DNA of 5,699 nt, taken from positions 1 to 5,699 of the forward strand of contig NZ_CALDMP010000068.1 in NCBI RefSeq assembly GCF_937915125.1, given 5' to 3'. The notes beneath the pieces were generated by a model that had not been told where the DNA came from, did no database searches, and was given only the letters and a program-made list of their open reading frames with translations. The DNA is from an uncultured Ruminococcus sp. (GTDB lineage Bacteria > Bacillota > Clostridia > Oscillospirales > Ruminococcaceae). Below are positions 1 to 5,664 of the stretch, piece by piece. Position 1 is the first letter of the stretch; each line of letters begins with the position of its first letter. Position numbers and translations under genes: made by a program.

Positions 1-48
1 TCTGACGAAAAATCTGACGGCGCATCTGACGCACAATCTTTGTGCGGT
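1..48. repeat. 12-bp-period tandem repeat, TCTGACG core
   Basis: TCTGACG occurs at 1-7, 13-19 and 25-31, exactly 12 bp apart, each followed by a different 5-nt filler (AAAAA, GCGCA, CACAA). A fourth degenerate unit begins TCT at 37 and merges into the conserved repeat end. The array may extend beyond the left edge. It lies inside the left copy of the dispersed repeat and looks like an expandable internal part of that element. The units are too short and too regular to be CRISPR repeats and spacers. Confidence 0.6.
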
Positions 49-58
49 GTTGCCTAAG
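1..58. repeat. Left-edge copy of a dispersed palindromic repeat (partial)
   Basis: This is the end of a repeat element that runs off the left edge. Its inner end at 38-58 matches the reverse complement of 5635-5655 at 19 of 21 positions (core CTTTGTGCGGTGTTGCC against CTTTGTGCGGTATTGCC). Further out, the two copies still share CGTCA-x-ATGC and ATTTT-x-CGT blocks when read in the same sense, so they are homologous elements and not just matching ends. A perfect 7-bp stem with a 3-nt loop lies at 30-46 (CGCACAA / TTGTGCG). No transposase is visible. It is probably a non-autonomous element (MITE-like or intergenic repeat). The outer boundary is not in the window. Confidence 0.6.
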
Positions 59-410
59 GTATACTTCTTACACATGAATTACTCTTATGAAAATTAACGC
101 AATATATTGATAATTTTATAGTAAAAATTACGAACTGGAGTTGTTCTTCTATGACCACTCTATGTGTAATCAAATTTGTTCAATCAATTCTATCAGATAT
201 TATGCAGGACTGTGCAGAATAACAAAACACAGTATCTTTTGGCTGAAAAATAAGATGGTTCCTAGCAATCATACCGCAGATTGATATGCTGCAAAGCTAA
301 TCGTGTGATTACATCAATGTTGGATTTTGCAAAACTTAACATTACAACGATAGCAGATTTTACACAAATGTTTTAGAATAAAATAAATATATCTATAAGG
401 AGCAATCCAG
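59..410. other. AT-rich intergenic region upstream of phoH
   Basis: This stretch of about 350 bp is visibly richer in A and T than the genes that follow. I see no RNA gene and no protein-coding gene I can support. Short open runs exist on the + strand (170-253 and 266-376, same frame, separated by stops at 251 and 263) and could be remnants of a decayed gene, but I recognise no family. The phoH promoter should lie here. The best -10-like hexamer is TAGAAT at 374-379, but no good -35 stands 16-18 bp upstream of it. TTTACA at 359-364 is -35-like but pairs only with TAAATA at 384-389, at a 19-bp spacing. I make no firm promoter call. Confidence 0.5.
397..402 (+). promoter_or_regulatory. Ribosome binding site of phoH
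   Basis: AAGGAG ends 8 nt before the ATG at 411. This strong Shine-Dalgarno sequence fixes the start codon, and the protein then opens directly with the PIN-domain first strand. Confidence 0.8.
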
Positions 411-1787
411 ATGAAGAAAGTCTATGTGATCGACACCAACGTGCTTATCCAATCGCCTTATGCCATCGAATGTTTTGAAGACAACGATCTTATCATTCCC
501 CTCGTTGTACTTGAAGAACTTGACAGCCTGAAAAAAGCGGAGGGTGAAAAAGGCGTGAACGCAAGAGCGGCTGTCAGACTGCTTGAAAATTACAGACAGT
601 CCGGGAATCTTTTAGAAGGAGTGCAGTTATCCGGTGGCGGAATGCTCCGGGTTGAGAAAAACTTTGCAAATGTCACTCTTCCTGAAGATCTCCCTGAGGA
701 TAAAGCCGATAACCGTATTCTAAAAGTGTGTAAAGGGCTTTCTGACAATATTGCGGAGCCAAATCGTATTATACTTGTTACAAAAGATCTGGTTCTGAGA
801 CTGAAAGCGCAAATTCTCGGCATAAAAGCGGAGGATTTTACAACTGAACAAATTTCGGAAGCAGATGCGTGTTATACAGGTCGATGCGAGGCTTATATAC
901 CCGATGAACTGATCAAGGAATTCAAGAAAAAAGGCATCCCTGCCGAACAGCTGTATCACACCAATTCCGATGGAGAACGTATCAAAATCCACTTTACGGA
1001 AAATGAATTTGTGATTCTTATGTTTGACCAGTCCACAAAGAAAACTCTGCTGGGCAGGATTTCAGGGGAAAAAGTTGTTCCGCTGAAGCATAAAAAAGCT
1101 TCTCCCTATGGTGTCACTCCTAGAAATGTTGGTCAGTACTTTATGCAAGAGGCATTGATGACAAGTGCGGAAAAAGCGCCGCTTGTCATTATCAAAGGCA
1201 TGGCAGGTACAGCAAAAACATTCTATTCCCTTGCCGCAGGACTGGAAAAGACTTTTAACGGATCCGATAATGAATACCGGAGAATTATCATATGCCGTCC
1301 AAATGCACAGTTTGATGATGATATCGGTTTTCTCCCAGGAAGTGAGCAAGAAAAAATTGCTCCCATGATGCGGCCGATTCTGGACAATCTGGAACAGATC
1401 CTTGATGCAAACGGCGAGGATGAGGAAACGATGTTGCGTCAGAAAATCGCAGAGCTTTTTGATCGGGGGATCATTCAGCCAGAGGCGATGAATTTTATCA
1501 GGGGGCGTTCTATCTCAAAAACCTATCTTATAATCGATGAGGCGCAGAATATGACGCCGAATCAGGTCAAGGGAATCATTACAAGAGCGGGAAAAGGAAC
1601 GAAAATCATACTTCTTGGCGACCCAAAGCAGATCGACAAGCCATTCATCGATGAGAGAACCAATGGGCTCAGTTATGCAGCAAAATACATGAAAGGCAGT
1701 CCGTTTTGCTGGCAGATCACACTTTTTGCCGATGAATGTGAACGCTCTGAGCTTGCTCTCGACGCTGTAAAAAGATTGAACATTTGA
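411..1787 (+). CDS. phoH: PIN-PhoH family ATPase (PhoH2/YlaK type)
   Basis: This is a 458-residue fusion of an N-terminal PIN nuclease-like domain and a C-terminal PhoH P-loop ATPase, a normal length and architecture for this cytoplasmic family. Characterised PhoH2 proteins are reported to have ATP-dependent RNA unwinding and cleavage activity; that role here is inferred from family. The PIN domain (about residues 4-140) keeps the expected acidic residues: D8 in the VIDTN motif, E35/E36, D100 in KADNRIL, and D126 in VTKD. The PhoH domain (about 235-458) shows Walker A at 263-270 (GMAGTAKT, with Ala268 where most P-loops have Gly), Walker B LIIDEAQN with D376 and E377, and a GDPKQID motif after it. 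The start is set by AAGGAG at 397. The gene is separated from the next by a palindromic element that begins right after the stop, so it is probably transcribed separately or reads into the cluster only weakly. Family assignment is secure; the RNA substrate is unknown. Confidence 0.93.
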   Translation: MKKVYVIDTNVLIQSPYAIECFEDNDLIIPLVVLEELDSLKKAEGEKGVNARAAVRLLENYRQSGNLLEGVQLSGGGMLRVEKNFANVTLPEDLPEDKADNRILKVCKGLSDNIAEPNRIILVTKDLVLRLKAQILGIKAEDFTTEQISEADACYTGRCEAYIPDELIKEFKKKGIPAEQLYHTNSDGERIKIHFTENEFVILMFDQSTKKTLLGRISGEKVVPLKHKKASPYGVTPRNVGQYFMQEALMTSAEKAPLVIIKGMAGTAKTFYSLAAGLEKTFNGSDNEYRRIIICRPNAQFDDDIGFLPGSEQEKIAPMMRPILDNLEQILDANGEDEETMLRQKIAELFDRGIIQPEAMNFIRGRSISKTYLIIDEAQNMTPNQVKGIITRAGKGTKIILLGDPKQIDKPFIDERTNGLSYAAKYMKGSPFCWQITLFADECERSELALDAVKRLNI

Positions 1788-1933
1788 TACTAATCCCATA
1801 TCAACCTGTAGAAGAATTTGCCGCTATCATTTTGTCACTCTGCGCACCTCTCCCTTTGCCAGGCGACAGCCTGCCTGCGGTTGGGCACAATGCTATCTGG
1901 CAACTTCTTCAAAAGAACGATAAGGGATTAGTA
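1788..1933. mobile_element. 146-bp MITE-like palindromic element
   Basis: The ends are perfect inverted repeats: TACTAATCCC at 1788-1797 and GGGATTAGTA at 1924-1933. Similarity continues inward on both arms: GAAGAATTTGCC on the left against the reverse complement of GGCAACTTCTTC on the right (11 of 12), then a CATTTTG/CATTGTG block. The centre carries a 5-bp stem with a GACA loop (CAGGC / GCCTG, 1860-1873). The element is flanked by TGA on both sides (1785-1787 and 1934-1936), which could be a 3-bp target duplication; a TA duplication inside the repeat ends is equally compatible. It has no coding capacity, as expected for a non-autonomous element moved by a transposase elsewhere. The left flanking TGA is the phoH stop codon. 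As RNA the whole element could fold into a long hairpin and act as a terminator or attenuator between phoH and the downstream cluster; that is inference. Confidence 0.72.
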
Positions 1934-1947
1934 TGATTTTTCAAAAT

Positions 1948-1953
1948 GGGAGG
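1948..1953 (+). promoter_or_regulatory. Ribosome binding site deciding the SBP-VWA start
   Basis: GGGAGG ends 7 nt before the ATG at 1961. The upstream in-frame ATG at 1946 overlaps this site and has no Shine-Dalgarno of its own. Starting at 1961 also gives a clean lipoprotein signal (MKQ followed by a hydrophobic stretch), so 1961 is preferred. Confidence 0.75.
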
Positions 1954-1960
1954 ATTCCGT

Positions 1961-3163
1961 ATGAAACAATCCTTTTTTGCTCGTCTGCTGACAATGATAT
2001 CTCTTCCTATGATTCTTCTGTGCGGATGCAGTACTGGGGAGAGCGACAGCTCTGTCGATGCACAATACATTGGAAAACGTAGAGGAGAAACCATAAAGAT
2101 TCTTTCTGGCTCTGAGAACAAGGAACTCTCTCATATTCTCGAGGCGTGTGCAGACGGAACCGGCGTTACCATTGAAATGACATATCAAGGCTCTGTGGAT
2201 ATTATGCATACGTTGCGATCCGGCGCAGAAAAATATGACGCCGTGTGGCCGGCATCCAGTCTCTGGATCTCACTGGGAGACACTGCCCATCTGGTAAAAT
2301 ATAATGCATCCATCTATACCACGCCAGTTGTATTTGGCATTCGTAGATCTCTGGCAGAACAGCTCGGATTCGTAGACAATGAAGTTTCTGTCGGCGAAAT
2401 TTTAGATGCGATCCGGGCTGACCAGCTTTCATTCTGCATGACAAGCGCCACTCAGTCCAATTCCGGCGCAAGCGCTTATATCGGATTTCTGTACGCACTG
2501 TTGGGAAAGACAGATGCGCTGACAGAAAATGATCTGGAGAGCGAAACGCTGAAACGTGATATTTCCCAGCTACTTTCCGGGATCGACCGCAGTTCCGGCA
2601 GTTCAGACTGGCTTAAGGATATGTTCCTTGACGGGGATTTTGATGCCATGGTCAACTACGAATGCCTGATTATTGATGCGAACCAGGAACTTATTTCACT
2701 GGGCAGAGAACCCCTTTATGTTGTTTATCCCTACGATGGTCTGAGCATTGCCGACTCACCACTTGGCTATGTCGATCATGGTGATGCAGAGAAACAAGAT
2801 ACTTTTCTGGCTGTACAGGAATATCTGCTGTCCGAAGAGGTGCAGAACGAAATTCAGAAAACCGGACGGCGTACCGGATTTGAAGACATTTCGGAAGAGA
2901 ACAAGGATATTTTTAATGCCGACTGGGGTATTGACACGCACCGGATTCTCTCTCCGATTATTATGCCCTCTGAACAGGTGCTGACAAAGGCTTTGAATCT
3001 ATACCAGACGGAATTCCGTAAGCCGTCCCTGAATGTCTACTGTCTGGATTTTTCCGACAGTATGATTGGTCAGGGAAATGAACAGCTGGAAGAAGCTATG
3101 GCACAGATTCTCATACAAGAAAATGCGAAAAAAATATGCTTCAGGCAGATCAGGACGAAGTGA
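1961..3163 (+). CDS. SBP-VWA fusion lipoprotein, 5' part (frameshifted)
   Basis: This is the first part of an extracytoplasmic lipoprotein with a type-2 solute-binding-protein-like domain followed by a VWA domain. The signal peptide has basic residues K2 and R8, a hydrophobic core, and lipobox LCGC with Cys23 as the likely lipidated residue. The SBP-like region (about residues 30-345) begins ETIKILSGSENKEL and contains TPVVFG near 121 and SNSG at 166-169, both also seen in the downstream protein at 4198-5244. The VWA domain starts near residue 355 with the metal-binding MIDAS motif DFSDS (D363, S365, S367). The frame then shifts after an A7 run at 3128-3134, adding about seven unrelated residues before TGA. 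The rest of the VWA domain continues in the -1 frame to 3576. One more A would restore a single protein of about 538 residues. Members of this SBP-VWA family occur next to XpaC and TelA genes in Firmicutes; the ligand is unknown to me. As it reads, the product would lack most of the VWA domain. Confidence 0.8.
   Translation: MKQSFFARLLTMISLPMILLCGCSTGESDSSVDAQYIGKRRGETIKILSGSENKELSHILEACADGTGVTIEMTYQGSVDIMHTLRSGAEKYDAVWPASSLWISLGDTAHLVKYNASIYTTPVVFGIRRSLAEQLGFVDNEVSVGEILDAIRADQLSFCMTSATQSNSGASAYIGFLYALLGKTDALTENDLESETLKRDISQLLSGIDRSSGSSDWLKDMFLDGDFDAMVNYECLIIDANQELISLGREPLYVVYPYDGLSIADSPLGYVDHGDAEKQDTFLAVQEYLLSEEVQNEIQKTGRRTGFEDISEENKDIFNADWGIDTHRILSPIIMPSEQVLTKALNLYQTEFRKPSLNVYCLDFSDSMIGQGNEQLEEAMAQILIQENAKKICFRQIRTK
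3128..3134 (+). other. A7 homopolymer at the frame change in the VWA gene
   Basis: The upstream frame reads GCG AAA AAA ATA TGC and stops at 3163. The VWA homology continues one base back as AAA AAT ATG CTT CAG, giving KKNMLQADQDEVNIVITFSG, which is typical VWA sequence. Loss of one A from an original A8 explains the change. It could be a sequencing or assembly error, a true mutation, or phase variation at a homopolymer. A canonical X XXY YYZ slippery heptamer in the zero frame is not present, because the run is in phase as AAA AAA A, and I see no strong downstream stem, so programmed -1 frameshifting is less likely. Confidence 0.75.
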
Positions 3164-3576
3164 ATATTGTCATTACGTTTTCAGGGGATATCCGCAATAT
3201 CTATACAGCAGAAAATGCAGATGCAGACAGTCTCCGTTCTCTTTACGAACAAGTCAGCAGTGAAGCACCTAAAGGCGGAACTGATATGTATACTGCTGCG
3301 AAAAAGGGACTGGAAATTCTCTCGGCATACGAAGATCTGGAGGATTATACCCCTGCCATCATCCTTATGAGTGACGGTGCTTCTGTCACTGCAACAGAGC
3401 CGGAATTTACTGAATATTATCAGGAACTGGGATTGGATATTCCTGTATTCTCCATTATGTTCGGTGAAGCAGATTCCTCTCAGCTGGATGCACTTGCGGA
3501 TCTGACAAATGCCCGTGTGTTCGATGGACGGACTGATTTGGTTTCCGCATTCCGAAGTGTGAAAGGATATAACTGA
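3136..3576 (+). CDS. VWA domain, 3' part of the SBP-VWA gene
   Basis: This is the continuation of the VWA domain begun at 1961, not an independent gene: the ATG at 3136 has no Shine-Dalgarno upstream and falls in the middle of a VWA helix. It holds the remaining MIDAS parts, Thr49 in KGGTDMY and Asp80 in LMSDGAS (local numbering), and the later VWA core strand DIPVFSIMFGEA. Together with DFSDS upstream, all metal-coordinating positions of a functional VWA domain exist in the DNA, so the gene has not drifted far since the shift. VWA domains of this kind bind a divalent metal and mediate protein-protein contacts, here outside the membrane. The stop at 3574-3576 lies 1 nt before the xpaC start. 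It is best annotated together with 1961-3163 as one frameshifted gene. Confidence 0.82.
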   Translation: MLQADQDEVNIVITFSGDIRNIYTAENADADSLRSLYEQVSSEAPKGGTDMYTAAKKGLEILSAYEDLEDYTPAIILMSDGASVTATEPEFTEYYQELGLDIPVFSIMFGEADSSQLDALADLTNARVFDGRTDLVSAFRSVKGYN

Positions 3577-3577
3577 T

Positions 3578-4201
3578 TTGGACAAGCACAAACAAAAAGA
3601 ACTTGCTGCAAATTTATTAGCTGCTTTGCTGGCAGGAGGAATTTTTCTGATACTGATGTTCCTGTTCCATTGGAATTTCTTTGTAGATTTGACTTTGGCA
3701 GTGGGTGCATTTTTGGGATTGTCGCTGCTGTTGAAACCTAGTCGGAAAATCGGCGGGATTCGCATTGATATGTTACCTGAAGGCGAAACCATGAGCCGGC
3801 AACTGGAGGAAGCCCGGAAAGATTTCCGCAGCATGGAGCAATCCATGCTGCAAATTCAGGAACCGGTAGTCAGGCAGGAAGCGCAGCGGCTGAAACAGAC
3901 AGCAAAAAATATTCTGGCATATCTGGAGAAGCACCCTGAAATAATCAAGTCTGCGCGACAATTTATTGACTATTATCAGGAGACTGCCTCTTCCTTGCTG
4001 CAAAAGTACATCGAATTACAGAATACCGATCTTAGGACAACAGATGTTATGCAGCTGCAAGGCAATACCATAAAAACAATTGGTACCCTGAATACAGCAT
4101 TTGAAGAACAGTTCCAGAAACTCATGCGCTGTAAAATGATCGACATGGAAGCAGAGATCCGCCTTCTGGAGCAAATGGTAAAAATGGAGAATGGAAGATG
4201 A
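3578..4201 (+). CDS. xpaC: XpaC-family membrane protein
   Basis: This 207-residue protein belongs to the XpaC family, usually annotated as 5-bromo-4-chloroindolyl phosphate hydrolysis protein; that name reflects an indicator-dye phenotype in Bacillus and not a known reaction. Two adjacent hydrophobic helices (about 12-30 and 34-52) give a membrane hairpin, followed by a polar, helix-rich region of about 150 residues with probable coiled-coil character (QLEEARKDFRSMEQSM, then several Gln/Glu/Lys-rich helices), most likely cytoplasmic. Length fits the family. The start is TTG at 3578, 1 nt after the stop of the VWA gene, with AAAGGA at 3562-3567; later ATG codons would remove part of the membrane hairpin. 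The rare start and tight spacing suggest translational coupling to the upstream gene, so the frameshift upstream could lower its expression. XpaC and TelA genes are adjacent in Bacillus, and here they are separated by one gene. Biochemical function is unknown. Confidence 0.85.
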   Translation: MDKHKQKELAANLLAALLAGGIFLILMFLFHWNFFVDLTLAVGAFLGLSLLLKPSRKIGGIRIDMLPEGETMSRQLEEARKDFRSMEQSMLQIQEPVVRQEAQRLKQTAKNILAYLEKHPEIIKSARQFIDYYQETASSLLQKYIELQNTDLRTTDVMQLQGNTIKTIGTLNTAFEEQFQKLMRCKMIDMEAEIRLLEQMVKMENGR

Positions 4202-5244
4202 AAACAAAACTGATCGGCATTGTTGTTCTGTTGGCAGTTGTTCTCGCAGGCGGTGGCTACTATTTCTATCGCAGCCAGGCTACAGTTATAACGTTAAGTG
4301 GCTATCTCGGCGGTGAAAAAATCGGATTGTTTGAGGACGAGGAAGTGCAAGAGATCCTGCGCAGGGAATACCATCTGGAGTTGAATTATTCCCGTGCCGG
4401 TTCTCTGGATATGGTGACAGCGGATTTCAGTGACAGAGACTATCTGTTTCCGTCCAGTCAGACAGCACTGGAATATTACAACGATATCCATGGAAAGCCT
4501 GTTTCCAGCGAGATCATTTTCAACACGCCCATTGTATTGTATTCTCATCAGATGGTAGCTGATACATTGATGCAGAAAGGAATTGTCACAGAATCAGAGG
4601 GCATTTACTATGCAGATATGCAAAAGCTGACGGAATGTATCCTGAATGGAACACAATGGAGTGAACTGGGATTGACTGAACTATACGGTGCTGTTACAGT
4701 AGACACTACAGATCCTGTCCGTTCCAATTCCGGGAATATGTTTGCCGCACTCTTAGCAAGTGCTCTGAACGGCGGAAAAACAGTGGATGCAAACAGTGTG
4801 GATGCCGTATTGCCCCAATTGCAGGAAATATTCTCCCAGCTGGGATATATGGAAACCTCTTCCTCCGACCTGTTCAGCCAATTTCTGCGTATGGGCGTTG
4901 GGGTAAAGTCAATCATTGCAGGCTATGAGAGTCAGCTGATTGAATATGCCGCAGAAGAGCCGGACAGCTATGCCAGAATCAAGGACGACATTGTTCTGAT
5001 ATATCCTACACCTACAGTATGGTCAACCCATATTTACATGGCATTGGATGAAGCGGGAAAAGCCGGAATTGAAGCCCTGTCTGATAAACAGATACAGGAG
5101 CTTGCATGGAAGAAACACGGCTTCCGCACAGACAGCTGCGATATTGTGTCTTCGAATTTTTCGGGAATACCGGAGCAGGTCACCGCAGTCATCCATATGC
5201 CCGACTATGACACCATGAAGAAAATTATGGATTGTCTTGAATAA
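4198..5244 (+). CDS. Membrane-anchored SBP-like protein
   Basis: This 348-residue protein has an N-terminal hydrophobic segment (about residues 4-24, LIGIVVLLAVVLAGGGYYF). It has no Cys lipobox, so it is probably an uncleaved anchor or an ordinary signal peptide, which places the rest outside the membrane. The body resembles a type-2 solute-binding-protein fold: an early beta strand with TVITLSGYLGGEK, a hinge-like NTPIVLYS at 109-116, and SNSGNMFAALLASAL from 176. The TP-[IV]-V and SNSG motifs recur in the SBP part of the lipoprotein at 1961-3163, so the two are probably distant paralogues; this one has no VWA domain. The start ATG overlaps the xpaC stop (ATGA), with GGAGAA just upstream, indicating coupled translation. 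No ABC permease or ATPase gene follows, so transport is not supported by context. A sensing or ligand-binding role within the XpaC/TelA cluster is inference. Confidence 0.7.
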   Translation: MKTKLIGIVVLLAVVLAGGGYYFYRSQATVITLSGYLGGEKIGLFEDEEVQEILRREYHLELNYSRAGSLDMVTADFSDRDYLFPSSQTALEYYNDIHGKPVSSEIIFNTPIVLYSHQMVADTLMQKGIVTESEGIYYADMQKLTECILNGTQWSELGLTELYGAVTVDTTDPVRSNSGNMFAALLASALNGGKTVDANSVDAVLPQLQEIFSQLGYMETSSSDLFSQFLRMGVGVKSIIAGYESQLIEYAAEEPDSYARIKDDIVLIYPTPTVWSTHIYMALDEAGKAGIEALSDKQIQELAWKKHGFRTDSCDIVSSNFSGIPEQVTAVIHMPDYDTMKKIMDCLE

Positions 5245-5246
5245 AC

Positions 5247-5252
5247 AGGAGG
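5247..5252 (+). promoter_or_regulatory. Ribosome binding site of the telA fragment
   Basis: A perfect AGGAGG ends 7 nt before the ATG at 5260, in the 15-nt gap after the preceding stop. It supports real translation of the telA 5' end and this choice of start. Confidence 0.8.
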
Positions 5253-5259
5253 ATTCACC

Positions 5260-5664
5260 ATGTCAGAGATCAATTTAGCCGCACTCGCAAACGCCAGAAA
5301 ACAACTGGAACAGTCGGCTCCGGAAGAGCTTCCGGCAGACATTCCCCAGGCAACGTACACTCCCGAAGAACGGAAACGGATTGATGAAATCAAAACATCC
5401 ATTGATTTCATGGATACCCAGACAACTGTACAATATGGCATCGGTGCACAGCGCCGCATGACAGAATTTGCGGATTCTATTCTCCAGAATGTCCGTTCCA
5501 AAGACGGCGGTCAAGTAGGCGAACTGTTGACAGATCTTGTGATTGAAATCAAAAGTCTGGATACCAGTCAGTTTACAGAGGACGTATTCAGCAAACTTCC
5601 CCTTTTGAAGAATGCCGCACGCAGTCTGAAAAAGCTAAGGCAATACCGCACAAAGAGCGCCTAG
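5260..5664 (+). CDS. telA: TelA-family toxic anion resistance protein, truncated N-terminal part
   Basis: This is the first third of a TelA/KlaA-family protein, a family named for tellurite resistance and usually about 350-400 residues long; here only 134 codons are present. The N-terminal tail (about 1-40) is Glu/Pro-rich and variable. The family core then begins with VQYGIGAQRRMTEFADSIL (about 57-75), RSKDGGQVGELLTDLV, and FSKLPLLKNAARSLKKL ending near residue 126. In intact members a long coiled-coil helical region follows. Here the reading frame instead enters the repeat at the right edge, which supplies RQYRTKSA and the TAG stop. The element therefore appears to have inserted into telA and removed or displaced the remaining two thirds, which may resume beyond the window. 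The gene sits last in the SBP-VWA / xpaC / SBP cluster. The product is likely cytoplasmic and, in this form, probably non-functional; the molecular role of TelA is not established. Confidence 0.82.
   Translation: MSEINLAALANARKQLEQSAPEELPADIPQATYTPEERKRIDEIKTSIDFMDTQTTVQYGIGAQRRMTEFADSILQNVRSKDGGQVGELLTDLVIEIKSLDTSQFTEDVFSKLPLLKNAARSLKKLRQYRTKSA

Noticed and set aside
1..60. CRISPR-like array
   Set aside because: The repeat core is 7 bp with 5-nt fillers at a 12-bp period, far below CRISPR repeat and spacer sizes, and no cas gene is present.
151..222. 23-codon ORF starting ATG with GGAG upstream at 137-140
   Set aside because: It is too short and unrecognised, the Shine-Dalgarno match is minimal, and the region is AT-rich non-coding in character.
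1946..1960. Alternative start of the SBP-VWA lipoprotein at ATG 1946
   Set aside because: That ATG overlaps the GGGAGG ribosome binding site that serves the ATG at 1961, and the extra residues only lengthen the n-region of the signal peptide.
3120..3165. Programmed -1 ribosomal frameshift producing the full SBP-VWA protein
   Set aside because: The A run is in phase as AAA AAA A and not as a zero-frame X XXY YYZ heptamer. The only downstream pairing seen is a 4-bp CTTC/GAAG stem. Loss of one A is the simpler explanation, though slippage is not excluded.
3181..3846. 221-codon open frame on the minus strand
   Set aside because: It lies antisense across the VWA and xpaC genes, whose protein families are recognisable. 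Its translation is rich in Cys, Ser and Phe with no domain, as typical of antisense shadows.
1961..5244. ABC transporter operon
   Set aside because: Two SBP-like proteins are present but no permease or ATPase lies between or directly after them. The neighbours are XpaC and TelA, so an uptake role is not supported here.
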